Origin: Pantoea sp. RIT-PI-b
Lineage (GTDB): Bacteria; Pseudomonadota; Gammaproteobacteria; Enterobacterales; Enterobacteriaceae
DNA: 64,000 bases
Reading direction: 5' to 3'
Assembly (NCBI RefSeq): GCF_001187905.1
Contig: NZ_LGIS01000017.1
Coordinates: forward strand, 62,001 to 126,000
Shown here piece after piece: positions 1-8,386 of this stretch. The notes under the pieces are model-generated. The model worked only from the letters and a program-made list of their open reading frames with translations. It did no database searches and was not told where the DNA came from. The position numbers and the translations under genes were made by a program. The first letter of the stretch is position 1. Each line of letters begins with the position of its first letter.

Positions 1-2
1 GC

Positions 3-395
3 TGCACCATCTCCTACTGTGATGCGCTAGGCTACAACCCCAACGAGCGGCTGGTGGCCTTCGACGTGGCGCTACGGCGAAATGATGATGTGTGGCGCCT
101 GACGCTGCCGGATCACCTGGCGATGCAGGTGCAGGTCGATTCATGCTGCGGGCACTTCTTCTGTTTTGTGAATCACCAGGATTACGTGCTGAAACCGGGC
201 TGCGACGCCAAAGTGTTTAAGGAAGAGGTGAAGCAGTATCTGGAGCAGCGCGGGGCTAAATATCCCGCCGAGCACAATGTCGGACATCTGTATGAGGCTT
301 CATGCGAGCACGTTGAGCACTGGAAGCAGCTCGATCCTACCAATAGTTGCAATCCGGGAATTGGCAAAACCAGTAAGAAGAAGTTTTGGCGATAA
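3..395 (+). CDS. Uncharacterised protein, 5' end cut by window edge
   Basis: The frame is open from the first bases of the window to a TAA at 393-395, so the true start lies outside; about 130 codons are visible. I do not recognise the family. The visible part looks soluble, with no membrane segment, and has eight cysteines, several in pairs or close to histidine (SCCGHFFC, EASCEHVEH), which could mean metal binding or disulfides. The tail is lysine-rich (KTSKKKFWR). A GTG at 54 could be read as an internal start, but coding-like sequence continues upstream of it. The gene is followed directly by the repeat-rich stretch starting at 411. Confidence 0.6.
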   Translation, partial: CTISYCDALGYNPNERLVAFDVALRRNDDVWRLTLPDHLAMQVQVDSCCGHFFCFVNHQDYVLKPGCDAKVFKEEVKQYLEQRGAKYPAEHNVGHLYEASCEHVEHWKQLDPTNSCNPGIGKTSKKKFWR

Positions 396-410
396 ATGTA
401 GCATCAGCAG

Positions 411-1217
411 CCAGGTCGCCATAAATGGCGTAATGCTTGTCAGTTAAGCAGCGTACTGGCTCCGCAGGGGTTCCGCCCGCTAAGCATCCGGCAGTTTCAG
501 AATGTGTGAAGCCGGCGGCCGGGCTAAGGTCCGAAGGCGCGGACCTTAGCAATCCGCGCCTGCGCCGTCCTCGCTGTTCCCTCGCTTATCACTCCGGCCT
601 GACGGACCGCGCGGATTCGCCATCCCTGCCTCATGCCGCGCTTTCGCCGACGTCGTGTCGGCTCATCCTGGCCGTCCCTCTGCGCTCGGCGCTGCGGATA
701 GCGCTCAACACCGTCGCCTGTCATTACCGCATCTGATTTGAAATTTTGCTGGCTGAAGATTGTGGGTTACCTGGTCGCCATGAATGGCGACACTACAGGC
801 GTGACAGCGATGGTGATTCAGGAATAGGCATTGATGCTGCAGCGCGGGTGTTGAGGCGACATCCCAGCCCGCTGAGCGAGTGAGGGATTCCAGGGCGAGC
901 CGCAGGGATGCGGCGAGAGGCGGCGCTGAGCAGGAGCGAATCGCCGCCGGTCCGTCAGGAATCGCGAGGGAGCGAAGGCACCGCGAAGCGGCGGGATGGG
1001 CTGGCGCAGGGCCCGGGAGTGCAGAGGGCGCGGCCAGGCGTCCTCTGCTCGGTCGCCGCACGGCATAGCTGAAACTGCCTCAGCCGATGGCGAACGAAAG
1101 TCGCTCAGCGCTTAACTGATCGGCATTACGCCATAAATGGCGATCCTACGGTTATTTAGCGGGATTTCGTAGGGTGCGCATTCATGCGCACCTGGTCACC
1201 ATCAATGCGCGTCCTGG
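411..1217. repeat. Repeat-dense non-coding region with inverted ends
   Basis: There is no credible gene in the 860 bases between 395 and 1258. The stretch is built of GC-rich palindromes. Near-matching inverted ends can be seen: 413-445 reads GGTCGCCATAAATGGCGTAA and continues into a TCAGTTAAGC motif, and the complement of 1110-1151 reads the same with small changes. Further copies of the palindromic core lie at 773-796, 1168-1192 and 1194-1217. A perfect hairpin CTAAGGTCCG/CGGACCTTAG with a 6-base loop is at 524-549. Long open frames here on both strands are a by-product of GC-rich palindromes. Confidence 0.7.
524..549. repeat. Perfect 10-bp hairpin inside the repeat region
   Basis: CTAAGGTCCG at 524-533 and CGGACCTTAG at 540-549 are exact inverse complements around a 6-base loop. 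The outer GGCGCGGA/TCCGCGCC arms (about 537-562) can form an alternative stem. No T-run follows, so it is not a classic terminator. Confidence 0.7.
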
Positions 1218-1257
1218 CGGATTAATAGCGATTGTGACTCAGCAAACATCGATGCGA

Positions 1258-1842
1258 TTATTTCGCGTATGCTTCGGTTGAGATGGTCAACGTCACGTCA
1301 TCGCCTACCGCTGGCACATACTTATCCAGCTTGAAATCCGAACGCTTAATCACGCCAGTGGCATCAAAACCAATGGCCTCTTTTTTCACCATCGGATGCA
1401 TGCCCTGCTGATTCAGCGTGGCATGCAAGGTGACCGGCTTGGTAATCCCTTTCAACGTCAGGTTACCTTCCACGTCGAATTTGTTATCACCCTTGGCTTC
1501 CACTTTGGTGCTGTGGAATACCGCTGAAGGATATTTTGCGGTATCGAAATACTCAGCACCGAGAAACTCTTTGGTCAATGCAGGTACGTGGGTATCAATT
1601 TGCGTAATCGGCAGCGTGACATCAACGCGCGACTGCTGCGGCTGATCCTTATCAAATACGATTGACCCTTTGCTATTCGGGATATCGGCCGTCGGGTGAG
1701 AGAAACCAAAGTGCGTCCAGGTCACGATGACCGAGGTGTGCGCCGGATCGAGGGCATAGTGCATCGCTGCAGCCTGTGACAAGGGGGCATAAAGCGTAGC
1801 CGCCGCCAACAGTGGCAGCGCAAGACGGGTAACGTTTTTCAC
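1258..1842 (-). CDS. YceI family periplasmic protein
   Basis: A 194-residue protein with a clear Sec signal peptide (about residues 1-24, ending SQAAA) followed by a YceI domain: ALDPAHTSVIVTWTHFGFS, the TLPITQIDTHVP segment, FLGAEYFDTAKYPSAVF and KEAIGFDATGVIKRSDF are the conserved blocks. YceI proteins are lipocalin-like beta barrels that bind isoprenoid-type lipids in the periplasm. The start is a GTG at 1840-1842 with an AAGGAA ribosome site 8 bases upstream. The length is typical. It appears to be a single-gene unit; the 219 bases upstream, to the toxin gene at 2062, must hold divergent promoters. The physiological ligand cannot be read from the sequence. Confidence 0.93.
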   Translation of the reverse strand: MKNVTRLALPLLAAATLYAPLSQAAAMHYALDPAHTSVIVTWTHFGFSHPTADIPNSKGSIVFDKDQPQQSRVDVTLPITQIDTHVPALTKEFLGAEYFDTAKYPSAVFHSTKVEAKGDNKFDVEGNLTLKGITKPVTLHATLNQQGMHPMVKKEAIGFDATGVIKRSDFKLDKYVPAVGDDVTLTISTEAYAK

Positions 1843-2009
1843 TCGCAGTTCCTTTTAGATCGGGATAATGCAGTGAGTGTCGCCCTTTACCCGCTAACTA
1901 ACCAGTGAAGAGATTTGCTGGTGACTGTCAAATATATTCAAATATATCAATGAGTAATAATCATCATACGAAAAAGTCACAGCGAGTAAGTAGCATGCTC
2001 GTTGCTTTC

Positions 2010-2050
2010 ATAGCCTAAAGGCTATAGGTTATTTATAGCAAAAAAGCTAT
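2010..2050. promoter_or_regulatory. Candidate antitoxin operator, two inverted repeats
   Basis: ATAGCC-TAAA-GGCTAT (2010-2025) and ATAGC-AAAAAA-GCTAT (2035-2050) lie side by side just upstream of the toxin start at 2062. Both share the ATAGC half. Paired dyads in front of a toxin-antitoxin operon are the usual place for autorepression by the antitoxin. The function is inferred from position and symmetry. Confidence 0.55.
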
Positions 2051-2061
2051 GGGATGGCATT

Positions 2062-2412
2062 ATGTGGGAAATTCTGACAACGGATGTTTTCGATAAGTGG
2101 TTCCTGGCGCAGAGTGAAGCACTGCGCGAAGATGTGTTAGCCGCGATGACTATTTTAGGTGAAATGGGACCCCAATTGGGACGCCCTTATGTTGATACGC
2201 TAAAAGGTAGCGATGTCCCTAACCTGAAGGAGTTGCGCATTCAGCATGCAGGTAACCCCATCAGGGCATTTTTCGCTTTTGATCCGGTGCGACGCGCTAT
2301 TGTGCTATGCGCAGGGAATAAAACCGGCTGCAACCAAAAACAGTTTTACCGAACGATGATTCGCCTTGCTGAAACAGAATACCGTAAGCATGTGGCACAG
2401 ATGGAGGGATAA
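2062..2412 (+). CDS. HigB/RelE-type toxin (phage Gp49-like family)
   Basis: A 116-residue basic protein of the HigB/Gp49-like branch of the RelE superfamily. Members are ribosome-dependent mRNA endonucleases that inhibit translation. The family pattern is visible: an N-terminal helical part (WFLAQSEALREDVLAAM), then LKGSDVPNLKELRIQHAGNPIRAFFAFDP and the strand IVLCAGNKTG. The toxin precedes the antitoxin, which is the HigBA order. The TAA stop is one base before the antitoxin ATG at 2414, so translation is probably coupled. The exact subfamily name (HigB versus another RelE clade) is not certain. Confidence 0.85.
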   Translation: MWEILTTDVFDKWFLAQSEALREDVLAAMTILGEMGPQLGRPYVDTLKGSDVPNLKELRIQHAGNPIRAFFAFDPVRRAIVLCAGNKTGCNQKQFYRTMIRLAETEYRKHVAQMEG

Positions 2413-2413
2413 G

Positions 2414-2713
2414 ATGTCTACTTTGAAAGAGTTACTGGAAAAACAATCACCTGAAAGCCAGCAGCGGATCGCTAAAAAAGTCGAGAAATTGCGCCAGGAG
2501 ATTGCCTTGAGCCAGCTACGTGAAGAGCTTAATCTCTCGCAAACTGAATTAGCACGTGTGATTGGCGTCTCGCAACCCACACTGGCAAAAATGGAAAATC
2601 CCGGCAACGACCCGCGACTCTCCACATTAAAACGTTATGTTGACGCTTTGGGTGGTGAACTTCGTATTGACGTTACGCTGCCCAACGGTAAACACATCGC
2701 CTTTCAACTTTGA
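2414..2713 (+). CDS. HigA-like antitoxin, XRE-family DNA-binding protein
   Basis: A 99-residue protein with a lambda-repressor-type helix-turn-helix in the second half (LSQTELARVIGVSQPTLAKM) and a short C-terminal strand region (LRIDVTLPNGKHIAF). It is expected to bind and neutralise the upstream toxin and repress the operon through the palindromes at 2010-2050. I chose the ATG at 2414 because GGAGGG at 2403-2408 gives a good ribosome site and it directly follows the toxin stop; a start further upstream would lie inside the toxin gene. Its 3' end overlaps the convergent pqqF end by 10 bases (2704-2713). Confidence 0.87.
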   Translation: MSTLKELLEKQSPESQQRIAKKVEKLRQEIALSQLREELNLSQTELARVIGVSQPTLAKMENPGNDPRLSTLKRYVDALGGELRIDVTLPNGKHIAFQL

Positions 2714-5022
2714 TTAACCAAAATTAACCAGCGATGCCTTTCACGCAGCAGGCGATAGTGAAGTTGCTGTAGCTGCTGTAGCGTGAGCGACTGGATGGCG
2801 GCGCGGTTAAGAATGGGTAAGCCAAACTGCTGGCGCAGCGCTTCTTGCGCACGCTCGCTATTGTCCTGGTTTAGGCACTGCATCGCTAAGTTGGCCTGCC
2901 AGTCCGCGAGATTGGCTGCAGGAATAGCGGCGATTTCAGCGAGCATGTCTCGCATAAAGCGTTTGCAGTGGCCAAGCAGCGTGCGCCACGGGATATTCGG
3001 CGACTGCAGCGCCAACAGTAACCCATCGAAATCCGCAACTCGCTGATAGCGCGCCGACACCACATAGCCAATTTGCTTCTCCACCCGCAACTGCTGGAAG
3101 AAACGCGTTTCCAGCATCAGCGCCAGCGCGCGTAACGCCGCGAGGCTGGCGTTATCTGCATGCGGCAGCGGCATAAACAGTAACAGCGCCTGATCGCTCC
3201 CGTCACAGGCAACCGGCACCACGCCGCGATGCAGCTTGGCAGGCGGCGCATCGCGCGCCAGTTCGGGGGAGAAATCGCTGAGCAGATGGGCCACGCGCTG
3301 GCTTAACGCACCCTTTACGCCGCACCACGCGACCAACCATGGTGGTGTTGCCTGCGGCGGGATCAGTTTGCCAGGCAAAGCGGCCAGCAGCTGACGAATA
3401 ACGATAGAGTGCGTTGTCGTGACGAGTTGATCCTGCGCCGGTGCGTTAAGCGCCTGTAATGCCTGATGCACGCTAAGCAAAGCGCGATCGGCGCAAGCAG
3501 GCAAATTAAGCACCAGCTGCCAGCTACCCTGTTTTTGCTGCCAGCTGCCGTTGCCTCCGGCGTGACGCAACTCAGCCAGCACCGGACGCAATAAGCGTTG
3601 CCGCGCCTGCGCTTCCTCATCGCGCAACAGCTGATAAAAGGCCGGGCGCAGCAGCAGCGTCTCAACCGATTGCACGGGCGCAATCACCGGCAGCGGCTGC
3701 GCCACTGGCGGTAAACGAGGCATACTTAGCTGTGCTGACGCCGGATAAAAGTGAAACGTCGCAGGTTCGATGGCGACCCACGGTTGGGGCAACCATTCAG
3801 CCAGTGGCAGCGTAATCCCCTGTTTCTGCTGCGGTATACCCTTCAGCTGTTGCTGTGTGAGCAAACGCCTGCGTGGGCAATGAGGCAACGCAGAGGCAAA
3901 GTCCGTCAAATTAGCGGGAACGGTTAAGCCAGGCGCGAAGCCGAGCGCCCTGCCGCGTAGCTGCTCCAGCGCGGACGCGGCGGCGAAATCCTGCTGGGCA
4001 AGCTGCGCGTAGTGCTGATGCTGCCGCGCATGCGCCCCTCTTAACGCGGTGAGATGCTGCCAGAAGTAGTGTTCAATACGTTGCGCCTGCGCGGGAGAAA
4101 GCTGAACAGCGCTAAAACGCAGCGCCAGTAACGCGTGTTGCGTATCCTGCCACAACCACTGGGCGTTAAAGGACTGACATAGCCCTTCACGGCGCAGTAG
4201 CGCCATTAAGCTGCCGGGTGCTTCATCTTGCCAAAAAGTATTCAGCAAGGTGACATTGTCACGAATGGGGGGCTCATCGCCGTCAATCAGCAGCGCCAGC
4301 CAGAAGCTCTCTTCACCCGCCAGCTGCAGCAAACCATCGCCTGGCAGCAGTAGAGGTTCGATTGCCGCTGGGGTTGCACCACCCGTTAATAATCTGCTGC
4401 CAAACTGCGACGCCAGCTGCGCCAGTTCATCAAGCGATTGCGGACCTTGCAGCCAAAGCTGCATGTTATCAGCGTGATACCAATGCTGATGAAATGCCTG
4501 TAACGCTGCACGCAAATCAGTGACGTTGTCACCAAATACCGCGCGACTGCCCACGCGAAAGCGTTGAAAACGGCCTTGCAGCGCATCAATCAGCGCCGCT
4601 TCACTCAACGTCTCAGCATGGCTTTGCAGCAGCTGATACTCAGCATCAATCACCGCCACTTCCTGCTGGATAGCCTGCGAGGTGAGCAGCGGTGCCGCGA
4701 GCATATCGCACAGCCGCTGCACGCCGGCTGATAACGCCGCTGCCGGCAGCTGGCAGAAAAAGGCGCTGCGGCTCAGCTGCGTGGTGGCATTCACCTGGCC
4801 ACCCTGCTGCTGCACCCACGGCATCAGGCGGTTGTCGTCGCTGAAGTTTTCACTGCCGCAAAACAGCAGATGCTCAAGCAAATGCGCCAGGCCTGGCCAA
4901 CGATCCGGCTCATCCAGGCTGCCCGCCTGCACGCGCATTAACGCCGCCGCATCGCGTGCGCCGGGTTGATGGTGCAGATAACAGCGCAGGCCGTTGGCGA
5001 GCGTGATCTGGCGCGCGTTCAT
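2704..5022 (-). CDS. pqqF: PqqF, M16-family zinc peptidase of PQQ biosynthesis
   Basis: A 772-residue M16 (pitrilysin-type) protease. The inverted zinc motif HLLEH is at residues 47-51, and the distal zinc ligand Glu is at about 128 in VAVIDAEY, the expected spacing. PqqF is thought to trim the cross-linked PqqA peptide after PqqE has acted. It is the last gene of pqqABCDEF; its ATG shares one base with the pqqE stop (TGATG at 5020-5024), a sign of coupling. Length is close to that of Klebsiella PqqF. Its end meets the antitoxin gene tail to tail. Confidence 0.95.
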   Translation of the reverse strand: MNARQITLANGLRCYLHHQPGARDAAALMRVQAGSLDEPDRWPGLAHLLEHLLFCGSENFSDDNRLMPWVQQQGGQVNATTQLSRSAFFCQLPAAALSAGVQRLCDMLAAPLLTSQAIQQEVAVIDAEYQLLQSHAETLSEAALIDALQGRFQRFRVGSRAVFGDNVTDLRAALQAFHQHWYHADNMQLWLQGPQSLDELAQLASQFGSRLLTGGATPAAIEPLLLPGDGLLQLAGEESFWLALLIDGDEPPIRDNVTLLNTFWQDEAPGSLMALLRREGLCQSFNAQWLWQDTQHALLALRFSAVQLSPAQAQRIEHYFWQHLTALRGAHARQHQHYAQLAQQDFAAASALEQLRGRALGFAPGLTVPANLTDFASALPHCPRRRLLTQQQLKGIPQQKQGITLPLAEWLPQPWVAIEPATFHFYPASAQLSMPRLPPVAQPLPVIAPVQSVETLLLRPAFYQLLRDEEAQARQRLLRPVLAELRHAGGNGSWQQKQGSWQLVLNLPACADRALLSVHQALQALNAPAQDQLVTTTHSIVIRQLLAALPGKLIPPQATPPWLVAWCGVKGALSQRVAHLLSDFSPELARDAPPAKLHRGVVPVACDGSDQALLLFMPLPHADNASLAALRALALMLETRFFQQLRVEKQIGYVVSARYQRVADFDGLLLALQSPNIPWRTLLGHCKRFMRDMLAEIAAIPAANLADWQANLAMQCLNQDNSERAQEALRQQFGLPILNRAAIQSLTLQQLQQLHYRLLRERHRWLILVNQS

Positions 5023-6161
5023 CAGGTGACGCGCTGCTTAAAGATCAGTTCGGAGTTGCTACGATTGCGGAACTGCAGCTGCTGGATTTTGATATCACTG
5101 CAATTAGCCTGACGCCGCGCTTCGAGGATTTTACCGTGATGCGGCGACTTGCTGCACACCGGATCGGTATTGTCCGCATCGCCGGTCAGCATAAACGCCT
5201 GGCAGCGACAGCCGCCAAAGTCCTTCTCTTTCTCATCGCAGGAGCGGCACGGTTCCGGCATCCAGTCAAAACCGCGATAGCGGTTAAAGCCAAACGAGTT
5301 GTACCAGATGTCATCCAGCGTGCGTTCCAACACCGACGGGAACTCGACCGGCAGCTGACGCGCACTGTGGCACGGCAACGCGGTGCCGTCGGGCGTGACG
5401 CTAAGGAAGATCGATCCCCAACCGCCCATGCAGGGTTTTGGCCGCTCTTCATAGTAATCCGGCGTGACGAACAGCAGATTGGTCAGATTGCCGCTGGCGC
5501 TCATGCGCTGACGATAATCGGCCACCACTGCTTCGGCGTTGGCGATCTGTTCGCGCGTCGGCAGTAATCCTTCACGGTTCAGCTGCGCCCAACCATAGAA
5601 CTGACAGGTTGCCAGTTCGACATCATCGGCCTCCAGCTCGATACAGAGATCGATGATTTTGTCGATCTGGTCGATATTGTGGCGATGCAGCACAAAGTTC
5701 AGCACCATCGGATAGCCGTGCGCTTTCACCGCTTTCGCCATCTCCAGCTTCTGCTGGAAAGCCTTTTTCGAACCCGCCAGTGCAGCGTTTAACGTTTCAT
5801 CGCTGGCCTGGAAGCTGATCTGGATGTGATCGAGCCCGGCATCAGCAAAGGCGTCGAGTTTTTTCGCCGTCAGGCCAATACCGGAGGTGATCAGGTTGGT
5901 GTAGAAACCGAGATCGCGCGCGGCGCGGATCAGCTCTGGCAAATCTTTACGCGTTAGCGGTTCGCCGCCGGAAAAACCGAGCTGCACGCTGCCCATGGCG
6001 CGCGCCTGGCGGAACACCTCAATCCACTGTTCGGTGGTCAGCTCTTTCTCCTGCTGGGAGAAATCCAGCGGATTAGAGCAATACGGGCACTGCAGCGGGC
6101 AGCGATAGGTCAGTTCTGCCAGCAGCCACAGCGGCGGCATTACGGCTTTACTCGGGTTCAC
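5022..6161 (-). CDS. pqqE: PqqE, radical SAM PqqA-crosslinking enzyme
   Basis: A 379-residue radical SAM enzyme with the cluster motif CPLQCPYC (Cys 21, 25, 28) and a C-terminal SPASM region rich in cysteine ([19 protein letters not shown]). It forms the carbon-carbon bond between the Glu and Tyr side chains of PqqA, the first step of PQQ synthesis, working with the PqqD chaperone. The start is a GTG at 6159-6161 that overlaps the end of pqqD by 14 bases; the stop overlaps the pqqF ATG. All hallmark residues are present. Confidence 0.97.
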   Translation of the reverse strand: MNPSKAVMPPLWLLAELTYRCPLQCPYCSNPLDFSQQEKELTTEQWIEVFRQARAMGSVQLGFSGGEPLTRKDLPELIRAARDLGFYTNLITSGIGLTAKKLDAFADAGLDHIQISFQASDETLNAALAGSKKAFQQKLEMAKAVKAHGYPMVLNFVLHRHNIDQIDKIIDLCIELEADDVELATCQFYGWAQLNREGLLPTREQIANAEAVVADYRQRMSASGNLTNLLFVTPDYYEERPKPCMGGWGSIFLSVTPDGTALPCHSARQLPVEFPSVLERTLDDIWYNSFGFNRYRGFDWMPEPCRSCDEKEKDFGGCRCQAFMLTGDADNTDPVCSKSPHHGKILEARRQANCSDIKIQQLQFRNRSNSELIFKQRVT

Positions 6162-6426
6162 GACAGAGTATCCATTTTTGTTCGATGGCAGATTGCAGAA
6201 ACTCTTTCACGTCATCGCCCACGCCGCCCGCTTCCGGGAAACGCGCATCCAGCGTAGCGGTGATCGCGGCCACATCCTGTTTGCCATCCACCAGTTCGAG
6301 GATCGCCGTGGCGGTTTCGTTTAGCTTGGCCATGCCTTCCGGATAGAGCACGACGTGGCTCTCCTGCGCCGCTTCCCACTGCATGCGGTAACCGCGACGG
6401 AAAGCAGGAATCACATTATCTTTCAT
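6148..6426 (-). CDS. pqqD: PqqD, PqqA-binding chaperone
   Basis: A 92-residue peptide-binding protein (RiPP recognition element) that presents PqqA to PqqE. The family pattern [25 protein letters not shown] and [14 protein letters not shown] is clear. The start is the ATG at 6426 (MKDNVIPAF), five bases after the pqqC stop. The frame extends further upstream, but only into pqqC coding sequence. In some bacteria pqqC and pqqD are fused; here they are separate and adjacent. Confidence 0.95.
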   Translation of the reverse strand: MKDNVIPAFRRGYRMQWEAAQESHVVLYPEGMAKLNETATAILELVDGKQDVAAITATLDARFPEAGGVGDDVKEFLQSAIEQKWILCREPE

Positions 6427-6430
6427 ATTT

Positions 6431-7186
6431 TTATACCAATCTTGTACTGTGCCAGGACACCTGATCGGTGACCGTATGATAAGGCGGACGCTGCAGTGCA
6501 TACGCCATGGTCATGGCATCCAGCATGGTCCAGAGAATATCGAGCTTAAACTGCAGAATCTCCAGCATGCGGTTCTGCTGCTCGGCGGTGGTGAACACCT
6601 CAAGCGCCAGCGCCAGGCCGTGTTCCACATCGCGATTCGCCTGGCTCAGGCGGCTGCGGAAGTAGAAATAACCTTCCTCTTTGATCCATGGATAGTGCTG
6701 CGGCCAGCTATCGAGGCGCGACTGGTGAATCTGCGGCGCGAACAGCTCGGTCAGCGAGCTGCACGCGGCTTCCTGCCAGTTGGCCCGGCGGGCAAAGTTA
6801 ACGTAGGCATCCACTGCAAAGCGCACGCCCGGCAGCACCAGCTTCTCTGACAGCAACACGTCGCGATCCAAACCCACCGCTTCCCCCAGCTGCAGCCAGG
6901 CTTCAATACCGCCTTCATGGCCGTTGCTGCCGTCGTGATCGAGAATGCGCTGCACCCACTTACGACGCGTCGCCGCATCCGGGCAGTTGGCCATGATCGC
7001 CGCGTCTTTCAGCGGAATATTGGTCTGATAATAGAAGCGGTTCGCCACCCAGCCCTGAATCTGCTCACGCGTCGCGGCACCATTGTGCATCGCTATGTGG
7101 TACGGATGATGAATGTGGTAGAACGCGCCTTTGTCGCGCAGCGCCTGCTCAAAGGCGGCGGGCGCGAGTGCTTCGGTAATGATCAC
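6431..7186 (-). CDS. pqqC: PqqC, pyrroloquinoline-quinone synthase
   Basis: A 251-residue cofactor-free oxidase that carries out the final ring closure and eight-electron oxidation to PQQ. Conserved blocks include [38 protein letters not shown] and [13 protein letters not shown], nearly the same as in Klebsiella PqqC. I place the start at the GTG at 7184-7186 (VIITEAL), which has CAGGAG 8 bases upstream and overlaps the pqqB stop as GTGA. The frame can be extended to 7225, but that only runs back through pqqB. Confidence 0.96.
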   Translation of the reverse strand: MIITEALAPAAFEQALRDKGAFYHIHHPYHIAMHNGAATREQIQGWVANRFYYQTNIPLKDAAIMANCPDAATRRKWVQRILDHDGSNGHEGGIEAWLQLGEAVGLDRDVLLSEKLVLPGVRFAVDAYVNFARRANWQEAACSSLTELFAPQIHQSRLDSWPQHYPWIKEEGYFYFRSRLSQANRDVEHGLALALEVFTTAEQQNRMLEILQFKLDILWTMLDAMTMAYALQRPPYHTVTDQVSWHSTRLV

Positions 7187-8109
7187 GATGCAAACTCCTG
7201 CAGATGAATCGCCATGCCATCCCAACTCACTTCAATGCCCTGCTGCGTCAAAAATTCACGCTGCGGCGACTGCTCGTTAAGGATCGGATTGGTGTTGTTA
7301 ATGTGAATCAAAATTTTGCGTTTGGCCGGCAGCGAAGCCAGCAACGCCATCAAACCTTGTTCTTCGGCCAGCGCTAAATGCCCCATCGCCTTGCCGGTAT
7401 TTTTGCCGACGCCGGTGGTCAGCAGCTCATCGTCCTGCCACACCGTACCGTCAATCAGCAGGCAATCGGCTTTTTGCAGCCACGGCATAATCACCGCATC
7501 GGGCTCACCGAGTCCCGGGGCGTACAGCAGCGTTTGGCCGTTGACGGTGTTTTCAATAAACAGCGCCACGTTGTGTCCTGGCAGCGGACGATCGCGATAC
7601 GGCGAATAGGGCGGCGCGTTGCTGAGGATAGGAATGGCGGTGAATTGCAGGCTGTGGCACACATCAACGCGGAACGGCTCCAGCGGCGTTAACGCATGAT
7701 GCTGCAAACCGCCGTTCCAGTGCTGCAACATGGTGAAAATCGGGAAGCCGCTGGTGAGATCGGCATGCACTTCTGGCGTGCACCATACCTGATGCGGGCA
7801 ACCTTCACGCAGGCTGAGCAAGCCGGTGGTGTGATCGATTTGGCTGTCGGTGAGAATAATGCTGCCAATGGCGGTGCCGCGCAGCACGCCCTTTTTTATC
7901 AATTCTGGGGTGTGGGCAATTTGCTGGCTGATGTCCGGCGAGGCATTACACAGCACCCAATCTTCACCGTTGTCGCTGACAATGATGGAGGATTGCGTGC
8001 GCGCCTGCGCCTGAATAGTGCCGTTACGCAGGCCGCTGCAGTTGGCGCAGTTACAGTTCCACTGCGGGAAGCCGCCGCCAGCCGCTGAACCGAGGACTTT
8101 AATAAACAT
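7183..8109 (-). CDS. pqqB: PqqB, metallo-beta-lactamase-fold PQQ biosynthesis protein
   Basis: A 308-residue protein of the metallo-beta-lactamase fold, with the typical N terminus [19 protein letters not shown], a CNCANC cysteine cluster and [16 protein letters not shown]. It is reported to hydroxylate the tyrosine part of the PqqA-derived intermediate, and was earlier considered a PQQ carrier. The gene follows pqqA after a 55-base gap containing a hairpin (8138-8158) and overlaps the pqqC start by four bases (GTGA). Confidence 0.96.
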   Translation of the reverse strand: MFIKVLGSAAGGGFPQWNCNCANCSGLRNGTIQAQARTQSSIIVSDNGEDWVLCNASPDISQQIAHTPELIKKGVLRGTAIGSIILTDSQIDHTTGLLSLREGCPHQVWCTPEVHADLTSGFPIFTMLQHWNGGLQHHALTPLEPFRVDVCHSLQFTAIPILSNAPPYSPYRDRPLPGHNVALFIENTVNGQTLLYAPGLGEPDAVIMPWLQKADCLLIDGTVWQDDELLTTGVGKNTGKAMGHLALAEEQGLMALLASLPAKRKILIHINNTNPILNEQSPQREFLTQQGIEVSWDGMAIHLQEFAS

Positions 8110-8137
8110 GAATGTTGACCAGAGAGAGAAAACAAAA

Positions 8138-8158
8138 TGCCCGCACGAACGGCGGGCA
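8138..8158 (-). terminator. Attenuator-like hairpin between pqqA and pqqB
   Basis: TGCCCGC (8138-8144) and GCGGGCA (8152-8158) form a 7-bp stem. Read on the minus strand it is followed by TTTTGTTTT. The hairpin sits in the gap between the 23-codon pqqA and pqqB, so it probably ends part of the transcripts or protects the 3' end of the pqqA message, giving more precursor peptide than enzyme. Confidence 0.65.
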
Positions 8159-8164
8159 GAAGTC

Positions 8165-8236
8165 TTAGCGGTTGGAGATGTACAGAGTCACTTCCAGGCC
8201 CAGACGCAGGTCAATAAACGCAGGTTTTTTCCACAT
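8165..8236 (-). CDS. pqqA: PqqA, PQQ precursor peptide (23 residues)
   Basis: The short frame encodes [15 protein letters not shown] followed by VTLYISNR. It holds the essential Glu15 and Tyr19 in the pattern EVTLY, the two residues that become the PQQ skeleton. The ribosome site GAGGAAG is 7-8 bases before the ATG at 8234-8236. The gene is small and easily missed. It is the first gene of pqqABCDEF; a perfect CRP-type palindrome lies about 60-75 bases upstream and a hairpin follows the stop. Confidence 0.97.
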   Translation of the reverse strand: MWKKPAFIDLRLGLEVTLYISNR

Positions 8237-8284
8237 AATTTTCTTCCTCTTCTTCAGTCAAAATGCAGAGAACTCTCTGCTGGA

Positions 8285-8312
8285 GATAATTGCAGCTGTG
8301 ACGTAGATCACA
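8285..8312 (-). promoter_or_regulatory. CRP-type site and candidate pqqA promoter
   Basis: TGTGA-CGTAGA-TCACA at 8297-8312 is a perfect match to both CRP half-sites. On the minus strand ATTATC (8285-8290) could serve as the -10 element, which would place the CRP site over the -35 region. Position therefore allows either activation from another start site or repression. The palindrome itself is read directly; the -10 assignment is a guess. Confidence 0.6.
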
Positions 8313-8386
8313 TTGCAATCATGACGCGCGCAGATGTTGCGCCAATGTAGCGAGCAGATCAACCCTGATTAGGTAAGGGAATTGTG

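Noticed and set aside
437..1068. Several open frames of 60-118 codons on both strands in the repeat region
   Set aside because: They overlap each other in all frames, have no ribosome sites, and lie in GC-rich palindromes; Arg/Ala/Pro-rich products without any family.
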